A stretch of 64,000 nt of DNA from Pycnococcus provasolii (GCA_049487715.1 CP150581.1:248001-312000); one strand, 5' to 3'; positions 9,116 to 20,200 are shown, counted from the first letter of the stretch. The notes: generated from the sequence alone by a model not told the origin. Translations and numbers: made by a program.

Positions 9116-9157
9116 TTTGCTTTCGTCAACCGCGGAAAAAAGTTGATTACAAAACAC

Positions 9158-10984
9158 TCAAGCGGCCGCGGCCGCCTCGCGAGGTGCCTCCGATGTATCC
9201 TCTTCTGCTTCTGCTGACGCCCCATTCTTGCGTCGTTCACTCGAAATCACCGCGATCAGCTTGTTCAGCGCGTGCACGTACGCGCGAACGGAGCTTACGA
9301 CGATATCCGTGTCGGATCCGGCGCCGCGGAAGCTGCGCGTTCCGCTGCGACTTCCCTCCTCCTCGCCCAATGATCCCGAGCGCTTCAGCGCAATGGTCGT
9401 TGTCGCCAGCGCGTCGATGCCATCCGTCACGCTACTCACGTCGTACTGCGTGAGAATTGTGCCCACGCGCACGATGCGGTCGACCGCCTTGTACGCCGCA
9501 TCCACAGGTCCTGTGCCCACGCAGCTCTCGATGCGCTCCACTCCATCCGGTCCCACCATGCGCACGGTGGCTGTGGGAAGTCCCATTGTGCCGCAAACTA
9601 CCTGAACGTCCTGCAGGTGCCACGACTTGTCCTGTCTCTCGCCACCCGCCACGCCAAACCCATCATTGTACAACGCCTCCATGTCCTCGTCCGCCACGCC
9701 ACCCTTGCGCCTCTCCGCGACGGTCTTGAAGCGCTCGAAGAAGGAGTCGAATTCCTCGTTTGTGGTGAACTTGAGCCCGAGGCTGGTCATGCGCGTGCGC
9801 ACAGCGTGCCTTCCGCTGTGCTTTCCCAGCGCGATGCCCGCGTCGTCCTCGCGCGAAAGCCCGATCGTCTCGGGACTCATAATTTCGTACGTAGCCTTGC
9901 TCTTCAGCATGCCATCCTGGTGAATGCCGCTCTCGTGCTGGAAGGCGTTGGCACCGACGATTGCCTTGTGAGGCTGGACGACCATGCCGCTGTACTGCGC
10001 CACCATGCGGCTCGTGGAGGTGATGTGAATGGGGCTGATTCCCGTGTACGCTCCTCCAAGCTGAGTGTCTCCCTTCATAGCGATCGCCATGACAACCTCC
10101 TCGAGGCTTGCATTGCCCGCACGCTCGCCGATGCCGTTGATGGTGCACTCCACCTGCCTAGCTCCGTTCGCGACTCCCGCGAGGCTGTTGGCAGTGCTGA
10201 GTCCCAGGTCATTCTGGCAGTGCGTGGAGAACACAACCTTGTCGGCACCCGGAGTATTTTCGCGAAGCATGGCGATGAGTCCTCCAAACTCGTTAGGCAG
10301 GCACCATCCGGTGGTGTCGGGTATGTTCAGCGTGGTGGCACCCGCCTCGATGACCGCGCCGAGCACGCGGTAGAGAAACTCGGGGTCACTTCTTCCAGCA
10401 TCCTCGGGGCTGAACTCGATATCCTCGCACCCAAGGCTTTTGGCGAAGGAGACCGCCTCGATAGCCTTGGCGACCACTTCGTCTTGCGTCATGCGCAGCT
10501 TGTCTTTCATGTGGATCTCCGAGGTTGCGATAAAGGTGTGAACGCGAGGTCTGCGCGCGTGTCGCACGGCGTCCCACGCCACTTCGATGTCGCGCTTGGC
10601 CGCGCGCGAGAGTCCGCAGATGACTGGCGAGTATCCTGTATCATCGACCATGTTTCCCACTTCCTTGGCGATACGCGAGACGGCGTTGAAGTCGTCATTC
10701 GACGCGATGGGAAATCCCGCCTCGATGATGTCCACACCGAGCGCCGTGAGTTTCTTCGCGATGTCGAGTTTTTCGTTGGACGTGAGCGTCGCTCCGGGCG
10801 ACTGCTCGCCGTCTCGGAGCGTGGTGTCGAATATGCGTACGTAGTTAGGATCGCTGATGAGACCTGGTATGTACTCTGGTCGCGAGGCACTGTTTACGAG
10901 CACCTGTGAGCGGGCCGCATGACGAGTAGTAGTTCGTGAGCGCGACGCACACGTTCTGCGCGGAGCAGCGAGAGCGGACGCCAT
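9158..10984 (-). CDS. IPMS: 2-isopropylmalate synthase, plastid precursor
   Basis: Catalyses condensation of acetyl-CoA with 2-oxoisovalerate, the first committed step of leucine synthesis. The catalytic barrel opens with [18 protein letters not shown]. The metal site is [16 protein letters not shown], the plant-type version, and [18 protein letters not shown] and [11 protein letters not shown] are intact. The C-terminal LeuA dimer/regulatory region follows ([30 protein letters not shown]). The frame extends to an ATG at 11146, only 27 bp from the PGL stop. I prefer ATG 10984 ([10 protein letters not shown]...), which gives a Ser/Arg-rich transit peptide and leaves about 190 bp for a promoter. 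The tail after the dimer domain is acidic and disordered. Leucine feedback is usual for this family. Confidence 0.93.
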   Translation of the reverse strand: MASALAAPRRTCASRSRTTTRHAARSQVLVNSASRPEYIPGLISDPNYVRIFDTTLRDGEQSPGATLTSNEKLDIAKKLTALGVDIIEAGFPIASNDDFNAVSRIAKEVGNMVDDTGYSPVICGLSRAAKRDIEVAWDAVRHARRPRVHTFIATSEIHMKDKLRMTQDEVVAKAIEAVSFAKSLGCEDIEFSPEDAGRSDPEFLYRVLGAVIEAGATTLNIPDTTGWCLPNEFGGLIAMLRENTPGADKVVFSTHCQNDLGLSTANSLAGVANGARQVECTINGIGERAGNASLEEVVMAIAMKGDTQLGGAYTGISPIHITSTSRMVAQYSGMVVQPHKAIVGANAFQHESGIHQDGMLKSKATYEIMSPETIGLSREDDAGIALGKHSGRHAVRTRMTSLGLKFTTNEEFDSFFERFKTVAERRKGGVADEDMEALYNDGFGVAGGERQDKSWHLQDVQVVCGTMGLPTATVRMVGPDGVERIESCVGTGPVDAAYKAVDRIVRVGTILTQYDVSSVTDGIDALATTTIALKRSGSLGEEEGSRSGTRSFRGAGSDTDIVVSSVRAYVHALNKLIAVISSERRKNGASAEAEEDTSEAPREAAAAA

Positions 10985-11173
10985 GCAGCGAGGACGAGCG
11001 ACGAGACTCCGACGAGGGGCGGAGGGAGGAGGGACGAATATTCGGCAAAACCGAGCAGGCAGTAGTCGGCCGCCGGGGAAGGGCAGGAGGACTGGAATTG
11101 GGATGGGGAAGTCCCAGGAGGAGGAGTCCAGGGGATACCGGTTCATGCGGGCTTTAGAATTACCTCGCGGTGA

Positions 11174-12295
11174 TTAGGGGTCATCCACCTCCACCTCCGC
11201 GTCCGGGTCCTCGAACGCGAGCTCACTCACGGCGTCCGCGTCAAGCAGCCACTGCGGGCCGTTCAACCAAGGCGCGCCAAGCATCAAAGGTGGGTAGTCG
11301 TATGCCGTCTCGCCGTCCAGCAAGTCAACCTGCAGAATGCGGGAAACCGTCGACGCCTTGTCCGTGCCGCTCACCGCCAACGCCAACGACAAACTGCTGT
11401 TGAACAAATCCACGCCCATCGTTATGCTGTTCTTAGCAGAGCTGCTCAATCCTAAAATGCACCCACCCTCGCGCGTCTGCTTGCTGCCCGGATACAAACT
11501 GCCTATGTGCGCGTCAGCACCCATGCCCAGCAATACCAGGTCGAACTGAGGAAGGCCCGTCTCTTCGTTCGGTGGCAAGATGTCAGGACCGAGCGATAGC
11601 AGGTGCGCCTCGTACTCCTTAGCAGCCACCTCGGCGTCTTCCGTCTCACTCACAAGCCCGTGAACGTTCGCGGGAGGTATGCCAAGCGCGTTCGTGAACG
11701 TCTCGCGCGCCAACTTCTCGTTCTTGCGCGCGGGAACGCGCTCGTTCGCGAAGAAGACGTGCACCTTTGTCCAGTCGATATCCTTGCTCGTGACAATGTT
11801 CTGCTCCTTCGCCATCTTCGCGTCGCCGGGAGCGAGTGGCATGGTGAGACCCTTGAGCATCTTCGCAACGCTTCCTCCCGGAACGACGAGCGTGAACGCG
11901 CCTCGCGCCTTGATGCTTTCGAACGCAGACATCTCGACGACCTCGCACACCGCCTCGGCGAGCGCCTCAGCGTTCTCAAACACATGAAGCGACCCGTTTC
12001 CTGCTTCTTCGTCATCCCCCAAGGATCCCTCGCCGTCAAACTCCGACGCTATCCACGTCTCCTCGTGCCCTCCTGATGACGGTGCAGCCCCCGACGCCGA
12101 CGCGGACGCGGACGACGACGTTGAAGCGCGAGCGCGCGCCCCATGCACGGTACTGTTCAGCCCATCGCTTGGCACCCAGGTACTAGACGCACGACGACGG
12201 CATGCAAGCTGAAGGCGAGGCGGGTTTGCAGGTCGAGGAGCAGCCACAAGTCCTGCGCCTGAGCCTCCTCCTGACACGGGACGCACGCGCTGCAT
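11174..12295 (-). CDS. PGL: 6-phosphogluconolactonase, probably plastid
   Basis: 373 residues; the family core is about 240, so there is a roughly 110-residue N-terminal extension rich in Ser, Ala and Arg, consistent with a transit peptide plus linker. The core shows FTLVVPGGSVAKML (sugar-phosphate loop), DWTKVHVFFANERVP and FDLVLLGMGADAHIGSLYPG. The last corresponds to the conserved GMG.DGH.ASLFPG loop carrying the catalytic His. The middle Gly of that loop is Ala here. The enzyme hydrolyses 6-phosphogluconolactone in the oxidative pentose phosphate pathway. It lies head to tail with IPMS on the same strand, 27-189 bp away depending on the IPMS start. Confidence 0.88.
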   Translation of the reverse strand: MQRVRPVSGGGSGAGLVAAPRPANPPRLQLACRRRASSTWVPSDGLNSTVHGARARASTSSSASASASGAAPSSGGHEETWIASEFDGEGSLGDDEEAGNGSLHVFENAEALAEAVCEVVEMSAFESIKARGAFTLVVPGGSVAKMLKGLTMPLAPGDAKMAKEQNIVTSKDIDWTKVHVFFANERVPARKNEKLARETFTNALGIPPANVHGLVSETEDAEVAAKEYEAHLLSLGPDILPPNEETGLPQFDLVLLGMGADAHIGSLYPGSKQTREGGCILGLSSSAKNSITMGVDLFNSSLSLALAVSGTDKASTVSRILQVDLLDGETAYDYPPLMLGAPWLNGPQWLLDADAVSELAFEDPDAEVEVDDP

Positions 12296-12360
12296 GAGGT
12301 CAGCAAGAATAAGAGTGACCGGAGAACCGAAGTAGTGGATAAGAAAAAGGGAGTCTTCCT

Positions 12361-12387
12361 AACCCTAAACCTAACCCTAACCCTAGA
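12361..12387. repeat. telomere-like block upstream of PGL
   Basis: AACCCTAAACCTAACCCTAA and neighbours, 65-93 bp upstream of the PGL start codon. The AAACCCTAA core is the plant telo-box, a known promoter element of translation and cell-cycle genes. Function here is inferred only. Confidence 0.7.
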
Positions 12388-12627
12388 TTGGTTTTTTATT
12401 TTTTAGGATCCCGGTCGGGTCCCTGTCGCCTTCAGCACCAGCCACCAAGCACCAAGCACCAGGATCATGTAAGCTAGTTGAGGTCCGTGGAAGCTGAGCC
12501 ACCAAAAGACGAGGATGGAGCACGTTTCAGCCGGAGGGCACCGTGGCAGATAGATCGCCAACATTATTTCACCAATCATTCAGTTATTAGCTCATGCGAG
12601 CGGACGCGTCTTTAGACTTTAAGGCTC

Positions 12628-12956
12628 TGTTGGAAACCACCGGCCAATACGTGGAGGGAGAGGACCACGGAGTGTTATAAGCTTAAAGGTAACTTAAGGT
12701 CGTCAGTGTTACACGAGATAACACTTAACAACAATAATAAACTCCGTACGTGGTTGTTTCCACCACGGAACCCACCTTCCCTTACAAGGTGGGGGAGGGG
12801 GGCTTCTCCGAGCTCCCTCTTTCTTCCAAGGGGTCACGTGATCCCTTCCAGGTATCACGTGATTCAGCCCTTTCGGGTACCACGTGATCCCTCAGGAGGT
12901 ATCACGTGATTCCTTAACATAGAACGAATAACCCCCAATTATTCCATCCCCCAACA
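12628..12956 (-). repeat. LTR 1
   Basis: 329 bp, TG...CA ends; one base shorter than the other three LTRs (GAACGAATA versus GAACTGAATA). It holds four CACGTG palindromes at 12835, 12856, 12881 and 12903 in what would be U3 of the minus-strand element. Confidence 0.9.
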
Positions 12957-13745
12957 CTCCTCCTCGCGGACCCATCTCCCATTCCGATTCGTGACACCCG
13001 TGACACCTGAGTTCCTGTGCATACCAGGAGGAGTATTCTCGTTGTTGCCATACCGAGCTGAGGCGGTGGGATCGTGCTGACGCCTTAGATGCGTATAGTC
13101 GTCCCTGATGTGCCTGAGTGAGGTCTGGTTCTCCAAGATGGCCTGCTCCAGTTCCTGTCGAAGCACCCGTAGTGCTTCGAGCTGGTCAGGTAACTGAGCT
13201 GCTTCTGATTCCGTAGGCTGTTGCGCAAGGTTTGGACCCTGGAGGTTCGGCCGGAAGTGCGGTACTCAGATTTGCTTCTTCGTTGTCGGTACGAAGTGGC
13301 GCAAAGTGGTTTCTGCTCAGATTTTCTGAGAAGTCTCCAAACGATATTGCTTGAGCAGTTTCGGGTTGAGTAGTCTGTTGATGGGGTTGTTGAGATGTCC
13401 CATGTGAAGATGTTGCTGTTGGCAGCACCACGGTGACGTCGCTGTCTGGCTGAGACGGTTGAGACGAGTTGCCTGGCGACTCTGAGTTTTGAGCGAGTTC
13501 AACTCGGTCTCAGCGTGTTGGAGGAGTTTCGCGTGTAGCGGCGTACGCGGGTTGCCCTGGTTGTCTGTGAACTCTTGCCTGAGCTGCCCAAGTCGTCGTT
13601 CTTGGTCTTGCACCAGTATTTCGCGAACGGTGTCTTTTACCTCGTTCGAAACCTCCGGGGCATGTAAGATCTTTCGAGCCTCCGCAGCGTCCTCCGGCGA
13701 TAGCCGTGGTTCCACTTGGCCTTCTCGGCCACGACCCGGTTCCAT
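12939..13745 (-). pseudogene. GAG-like gene of array copy 1, frameshifted
   Basis: Homologous to the intact copies at 14057 and 15184 but nine bases shorter, through several 1-3 base losses (for example ACCTGAG for ACCTGTGAG, and CCCTGGAGG for CCCTGTGGAGG). The frame therefore breaks into two open pieces. Substitutions are few beside the indels, so a base-calling or assembly problem in this copy is as likely as true decay. Confidence 0.75.
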
Positions 13746-14074
13746 GTTGGAAACCACCGGCCAATACGTGGAGGGAGAGGACCACGGAGTGTTATAAGCT
13801 TAAAGGTAACTTAAGGTCGTCAGTGTTACACGAGATAACACTTAACAACAATAATAAACTCCGTACGTGGTTGTTTCCACCACGGAACCCACCTTCCCTT
13901 ACAAGGTGGGGGAAGGGGGCTTCTCCGAGCTCCCTCTTTCTTCCAAGGGGTCACGTGATCCCTTCCAGGTATCACGTGATTCAGCCCTTTCGGGTACCAC
14001 GTGATCCCTCAGGAGGTATCACGTGATTCCTTAACATAGAACTGAATAACCCCCAATTATTCCATCCCCCAACA
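13745..14074 (-). repeat. LTR 2
   Basis: 330 bp, shared between internal regions 1 and 2. It serves as the 5' LTR of one unit and the 3' LTR of the next when read on the minus strand. The four CACGTG sites are conserved. Confidence 0.9.
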
Positions 14075-14872
14075 CTCCTCCTCGCGGACCCATCTCCCAT
14101 TCCGATTCGTGACACCCGTGACACCTGTGAGTTCCCTGTGCATACCAGTAGGAGTATTCTCGTTGTTGCCATACCGAGCTGAGGCGGTGGGATCGTGCTG
14201 ACGCCTTAGATGCGTATAGTCGTCCCTGATGTGCCTGAGTGAGGTCTGGTTCTCCAAGATGGCCTGCTCCAGTTCCTGTCGAAGCACCCGTAGTGCTTCG
14301 AGCTGGTCAGGTAACTGAGCTGCTTCTGATTCCGTAGGCTGTTGCGCAGAGCTGTTTGGACCCTGTGGAGGTTCGGCCGGAAGTGCGGTACTCAGATTTG
14401 CTTCTTCGTTGTCGGTACGAAGTGGCGCAAAGTGGTTTCTGCTCAGATTTTCTGAGAAGTCTCCAAACGATATTGCTTGAGCAGTTTCGGGTTGAGTAGT
14501 CTGTTGATGGGGTTGTTGAGATGTCCCATGTGAAGATGTTGCTGTTGGCAGCACCACGGTGACGTCGCTGTCTGGCTGAGACGGTTGAGACGAGTTGCCT
14601 GGCGACTCTGCAGTTTTGAGCGAGTTCAACTCGGTCTCAGCGTGTTGGAGGAGTTTCGCGTGTAGCGGCGTACGCGGGTTGCCCTGGTTGTCTGTGAACT
14701 CTTGCCTGAGCTGCCCAAGTCGTCGTTCTTGGTCTTGCACCAGTATTTCGCGAACGGTGTCTTTTACCTCGTTCGAAACCTCCGGGGCATGTAAGATCTT
14801 TCGAGCCTCCGCAGCGTCCTCCGGCGATAGCCGTGGTTCCACTTGGCCTTCTCGGCCACGACCCGGTTCCAT
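14057..14872 (-). CDS. GAG-like protein of array copy 2
   Basis: 271 residues from an ATG whose A is the last base of the 5' LTR and whose TG is the first of the internal region. The stop lies 18 nt inside the 3' LTR, so coding fills the whole unit. The N-terminal part is helical and charged (SPEDAAEARKIL, EVKDTVREILVQDQERR). The middle is Gln/Ser/Thr-rich, and a coiled-coil-like segment follows near residues 195-230 (LEALRVLRQELEQAILENQ). No zinc knuckle, protease or polymerase motif is present. The GAG role is inferred from position and from the absence of any enzyme; sequence similarity to known GAGs is not evident to me. Confidence 0.7.
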   Translation of the reverse strand: MEPGRGREGQVEPRLSPEDAAEARKILHAPEVSNEVKDTVREILVQDQERRLGQLRQEFTDNQGNPRTPLHAKLLQHAETELNSLKTAESPGNSSQPSQPDSDVTVVLPTATSSHGTSQQPHQQTTQPETAQAISFGDFSENLSRNHFAPLRTDNEEANLSTALPAEPPQGPNSSAQQPTESEAAQLPDQLEALRVLRQELEQAILENQTSLRHIRDDYTHLRRQHDPTASARYGNNENTPTGMHRELTGVTGVTNRNGRWVREEECWGME

Positions 14873-15201
14873 GTTGGAAACCACCGGCCAATACGTGGAG
14901 GGAGAGGACCACGGAGTGTTATAAGCTTAAAGGTAACTTAAGGTCGTCAGTGTTACACGAGATAACACTTAACAACAATAATAAACTCCGTACGTGGTTG
15001 TTTCCACCACGGAACCCACCTTCCCTTACAAGGTGGGGGAGGGGGGCTTCTCCGAGCTCCCTCTTTCTTCCAAGGGGTCACGTGATCCCTTCCAGGTATC
15101 ACGTGATTCAGCCCTTTCGGGTACCACGTGATCCCTCAGGAGGTATCACGTGATTCCTTAACATAGAACTGAATAACCCCCAATTATTCCATCCCCCAAC
15201 A
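14872..15201 (-). repeat. LTR 3
   Basis: 330 bp, shared between internal regions 2 and 3; near-identical to LTRs 2 and 4. Confidence 0.9.
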
Positions 15202-15999
15202 CTCCTCCTCGCGGACCCATCTCCCATTCCGATTCGTGACACCCGTGACACCTGTGAGTTCCCTGTGCATACCAGTAGGAGTATTCTCGTTGTTGCCATA
15301 CCGAGCTGAGGCGGTGGGATCGTGCTGACGCCTTAGATGCGTATAGTCGTCCCTGATGTGCCTGAGTGAGGTCTGGTTCTCCAAGATGGCCTGCTCCAGT
15401 TCCTGTCGAAGCACCCGTAGTGCTTCGAGCTGGTCAGGTAACTGAGCTGCTTCTGATTCCGTAGGCTGTTGCGCGGAGCTGTTTGGACCCTGTGGAGGTT
15501 CGGCCGGAAGTGCGGTACTCAGATTTGCTTCTTCGTTGTCGGTACGAAGTGGCGCAAAGTGGTTTCTGCTCAGATTTTCTGAGAAGTCTCCAAACGATAT
15601 TGCTTGAGCAGTTTCGGGTTGAGTAGTCTGTTGATGGGGTTGTTGAGATGTCCCATGTGAAGATGTTGCTGTTGGCAGCACCACGGTGACGTCGCTGTCT
15701 GGCTGAGACGGTTGAGACGAGTTGCCTGGCGACTCTGCAGTTTTGAGCGAGTTCAACTCGGTCTCAGCGTGTTGGAGAAGTTTCGCGTGTAGCGGCGTAC
15801 GCGGGTTGCCCTGGTTGTCTGTGAACTCTTGCCTGAGCTGCCCAAGTCGTCGTTCTTGGTCTTGCACCAGTATTTCGCGAACGGTGTCTTTTACCTCGGT
15901 CGAAACCTCCGGGGCATGTAAGATCTTTCGAGCCTCCGCAGCGTCCTCCGGCGATAGCCGTGGTTCCACTTGGCCTTCTCGGCCACGACCCGGTTCCAT
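15184..15999 (-). CDS. GAG-like protein of array copy 3
   Basis: 271 residues, exactly 1127 bp from copy 2 and differing from it by only a few bases (for example N to T near residue 34). The same start at the LTR junction and the same stop within the next LTR apply. The near identity implies recent duplication or gene conversion. Confidence 0.7.
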   Translation of the reverse strand: MEPGRGREGQVEPRLSPEDAAEARKILHAPEVSTEVKDTVREILVQDQERRLGQLRQEFTDNQGNPRTPLHAKLLQHAETELNSLKTAESPGNSSQPSQPDSDVTVVLPTATSSHGTSQQPHQQTTQPETAQAISFGDFSENLSRNHFAPLRTDNEEANLSTALPAEPPQGPNSSAQQPTESEAAQLPDQLEALRVLRQELEQAILENQTSLRHIRDDYTHLRRQHDPTASARYGNNENTPTGMHRELTGVTGVTNRNGRWVREEECWGME

Positions 16000-16328
16000 G
16001 TTGGAAACCACCGGCCAATACGTGGAGGGAGAGGACCACGGAGTGTTATAAGCTTAAAGGTAACTTAAGGTCGTCAGTGTTACACGAGATAACACTTAAC
16101 AACAATAATAAACTCCGTACGTGGTTGTTTCCACCACGGAACCCACCTTCCCTTACAAGGTGGGGGAGGGAGGCTTCTCCGAGCTCCCTCTTTCTTCCAA
16201 GGGGTCACGTGATCCCTTCCAGGTATCACGTGATTCAGCCCTTTCGGGTACCACGTGATCCCTCAGGAGGTATCACGTGATTCCTTAACATAGAACTGAA
16301 TAACCCCCAATTATTCCATCCCCCAACA
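15999..16328 (-). repeat. LTR 4
   Basis: 330 bp, the 5' LTR of the minus-strand array. It is followed at once by the right copy of the target duplication GGCTC (16329-16333). Confidence 0.9.
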
Positions 16329-16333
16329 GGCTC

Positions 16334-17268
16334 TATCGTTACAAATAATGACAAAAAACTCAAGTTGCACTAGGTGCCGCTTCTGCTCCCGCTCCCGCTC
16401 CCGCTCCCGCTCCCGCTCCTGCCACCGGCAACATGATGAGGGACCAACTCGGGCTTCAAAGATTTCAGATTTGAGTATTTGACCAGTTGGACGCTACGAC
16501 TTGCTCTGCTTCTTTGCAGCAGGCGCGTCTGTGACTCTAATTTTCTTCCTCGAAGGAAGGGATAATAGCCGGCGCGTTCACATGATTGTTGACTTCAAGG
16601 TACAGCACAGTATAATTACGTCACAAGTTGTAGCAGACATTCTCATTATGATATCACTAACCAGACTATGCCTTCTTCTTAACTAAGTATACTCGACATG
16701 TGGTCTCTATGGAAATTGAAAATTTTAATTTTCAGAATGGCGCAATTTTCGCCATTTGTAAAAGTTTGATGGCTCATTCGATAGGTCTCGCCGAGCTGAT
16801 TCCAGAGGTGTGTTCACCTTGGCCTACCGACCTACGCTCGATCTAATCCCTCAGCGGCCCATCACCAGCTACCCGCCCCCCCCCCCCCCCCTCTTAGGCG
16901 AATCCGGTGTTAAAAGAAGAATAATTTTGAATTTTGATTGATCTATTCTTAAAGGTTTTGTGTAATCTCCGTTTTTAGATTTTTTTGGAAACAATAAATA
17001 TGCGCACAATAGTTGCTTGCATGCAACACAAGAGCGCGGAGTCGCGGACGCGATGACCTTCTTGCTCGAGATGTCCGAGGAGAACATTGGTGGTTGGAAA
17101 AGAAAGGCCGCGTTGGAGTTGGAGTACAAGGGGTACGACGGTGCCATTCGCACGACGTTGCTGCGTCCGTCAAAATAAGTGATATTGCATATATATATTA
17201 CAATTTAGCGAGGAGCGAGTCAGGCCGTTGTTCACGCGTCCCAGCGGGCGGACGCAAAATTCATTGCA
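16334..17268. other. intergenic region with low-complexity tracts and one small ORF
   Basis: It holds a GCTCCC hexamer run near 16384-16420, a homopolymer of C near 16877-16890, and a small hairpin at 16736-16756 (AATGGCG, 7-base loop, CGCCATT). A 41-codon plus-strand frame at 17053-17178 (starting MTFLLEMSEENIGG) reads like protein and is open further upstream, but I cannot assign it. It could be an exon or a chance frame. Confidence 0.35.
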
Positions 17269-20200
17269 TCATGCAGGAGCCGAAATCGGAGGAAGCACGA
17301 AGCTCCCTTGCACGTTCGCAACCACGTACGCCATCGGTGCCCACTTACGCAAAGGAACTTCAATCGCCGGAAGGTGGTCATCATCATCGCGACGGCTCTT
17401 ACCACCACGGCGGCTCAACGTGCGCTTGATCGTCTTCGCCGCAGCACGCTTTCCCTTTCGACTCTGCGCCGTGCGACTCTTGCTCCTGCGATTCGGAACG
17501 TCACCCTCCTCATCTTCGTCCTGCTTCTGTTGAGAAACGATTAAAGGAAGACCGTCCACCTCTTTTCGCGGCTTACTCACACTGGCAGCCGCTGATTTCT
17601 TCGCGATGGCGCCAGCTTTACGCGGCGTGTTCGTCAATGATGGAGTCAACTCCTGCGACTTTTGAGATGTGATTGGAATCTCCACGGGCGGCGGTTCGTA
17701 CTTGGCTGATGCGTCCACGCTTGTGTCGGCCTGCTGCATCTTTGGTGGCGGCTTAGCGTTATGAATCTTGGACACAGGGGCAGAAGCTTTCATCAGGTCG
17801 TCGTAATCCATCTCAACCAATCCAGACCCTTTGTCAAACTGAATCGCTTCAGGTGGCTTCGATGGCTCATCTATGATCGGTTTGGGAGCACTTGCTTTCG
17901 ATGGCTCATCTATGATCGGTTTGGGAGCACTTGCTTTGCCAGCAACGGGTTTGTTCGCAGAACTCTTCGCAACCTTGCGATTGGCCGCAGACGGCTTGTT
18001 CGTCTCCGTAAGAACACCCGGCTTGCGGCGAGGCGGATGGATGGGGCGTGAGGATGGTGCTGACATAGATGAGGTGGCCTTCGACGTGGGGGAAAAGTTC
18101 CGCTCCTTTTCCGATCCACCCCCTCTTTCAACACTCTTTCCGATGGAGGGCAGAACAGGGGACGCCATCGGCGCTTGGCTGGCACCACCCATGCCGACCA
18201 TAAATCCAGCCTCCTCGGCAGGCTGAGATGCCCCAGGCTGCGAACTGACAATCGCATTCGCTTGACGGCGTGGCAGTGCGGCTGGACGACCTTTTGCAGG
18301 CTTCTTCACGCGTTGATGCTCAGCGACATTCGGCTTCCCCACCGCATCTCGAGTCTTCTCTTGCCGCCCAGAAGCCTTGCCTGGTCTCTTGCTTTTGGGC
18401 GCCGCCTCCGTAGGTGGTTTTGGCACATGTTCCGCGGTCGCTGCAGCCGAATCTCCTCCTTCAATCGTCGCGCGGTTGCTTAGTGGAATAGGAATGGGAG
18501 GAGGCTCATATTTTCCGCCTGCCGCATTCGCCGCGTTGCGCCCGCCAAGAGGAATCGGAATGGCAGGTGGTTCGTACTTGCCACCGGCATGTGCTGAACT
18601 CATTGCCATCGCTTTATTTCCAGATTTTTTGTGACGAGTTTTATTGGCCTGAACGACCGAGCTCATGATCTCAACTTCCACGGGGAGTAGCTCGTGAGGT
18701 CTTTCCGTCTCCATGGCTCCCTCTAAGTCGAAGTCCTGAATGCTAAGAGCGCTCAGCTGTCCATTCTCGCCTGACTTTTTGTCCAGAATATTCTGGTGCT
18801 TTGGCTTGTGCAGCTCATCAAATTCGGACATCCCAAAATTCAAATCGCCGAATTTAAGTTTTGTATTTGCATCATTTGCATCATTTGCATCATTTGCATC
18901 ATTTGCACCATTTGCATCATTTGCATCATTTGCACCATTTGCATCAGTGCCGTCAGCGTAGTACAGCAGATTCCCATTCTCGTCATACCAATTTCCATCC
19001 GCGCCGCGAATCAGAATGCGACCGTACTTGTCGCGGATGTGGCCATCCTCGCCTACGAGAAAACCTGCCAGGTTGGCTGCATCTACTAGAGCAAGGAACT
19101 TTGTTCCATCCTTGTCAAATCCTGTTCCATCGTGACGATGCGAATATGGCACGGCGGTGCCGTCCGCGTAGTACATCAGATTCCCATTCTCGTCATACCA
19201 ATTTCCGTCCGCACCGCGGACCAGAATGCGGCCGTACTTGTCGCGGATCGTGCCATCTGCGCCACACGTGAAGCCTTCGCCGTACTTGTATCCGAACTTG
19301 TCGCATATGAGGTTTCCATACTCATCGTACACGTTACCAAATTCGTCAACGAGCCGGCCGCTCGCCGTTCGAATGAGGTGACCAACAACACGATCCGTGA
19401 CCAGCTCGTTGCCATCCTTGCCAAGATTCGAGTAGACGACCGGGCGCATGTTCTCATCGTACAGCAGATTTCCATCGGCGTCGTACCAGCGTCCATCCGC
19501 GCCACGGAATATCCTACGGCCTAGTCTGTCATAGAAGTTGCCGTCTGAATCCATGTAGATGCCCGCCGTGAGCTCGCCGAAGTCGCCATTCAGCAGCTTT
19601 TCCGTGCTCTTCTTCGCGGCAGCCATGATGCGCGCGCGATTCTGCGCGATGGTCTCTTCGAGCAATTCGATGGCGTCTTTAAGGAACTGCGCGTAATGCG
19701 CGGGGTCCACAGAGTCGCACCAGATGTCCATGAATTCAAAAATCGCCTCGAAGAACATCGTGCGATCGATCAAGTATCCCTTGTCCGCGTCCGAGAACCA
19801 GTCCTCGCCCGAGACGCGAATGAGCTCGTCGTCGTCAGCGTCCGGGTTCGCGAGCGCTAGCTGCAGCCCGCAATTCATTGCGCAGTACTCCTCGCACGTC
19901 ATCGTCTGCTTGACATCGTCGAGCACGTTAAAGCGACCCCACATCCCATTGATGGCGTTCACCACCCGTTCGTCGACACGGCACCGCCGCCGCAGCTCGA
20001 GCGCCTCGGAGTCGTAGAACTTCTTGTTGCCCTGCCGGCGGTAGTCGAGCCCGTCCAGGCCGTCCCCGTCCTCCGTCTGCAGCGTCACGTACTTGCTGAG
20101 AAGTCCCTGCCTCATTCGATGGAAGTCGCGGTCGCTGCGCCGTTTCGAGTCCCTTTGGTCGAGTTGGAACGCGCTCCGCAGCTTGAGCATCATGAACGCG

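Larger units (their letters stand above)
12628..16328 (-). mobile_element. tandem GAG-only LTR retroelement array (4 LTRs, 3 internal regions)
   Basis: The array starts TGTTGGAAAC and ends CCCCAACA, the TG...CA ends of an LTR element, and is flanked on both sides by the 5-bp duplication GGCTC (12623-12627 and 16329-16333). Four LTRs of 329-330 bp alternate with three internal regions of 788, 797 and 797 bp, a strict 1127-bp period for copies 2 and 3. Read on the minus strand, TGG (primer-binding-site start) follows each 5' LTR at once, and a purine tract GCGAGGAGGAG precedes each 3' LTR. The only coding capacity is a 271-residue GAG-like protein; there is no protease, RT or integrase. This fits a non-autonomous TR-GAG/TRIM-type element that multiplied in place by unequal LTR recombination. 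Confidence 0.9.
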
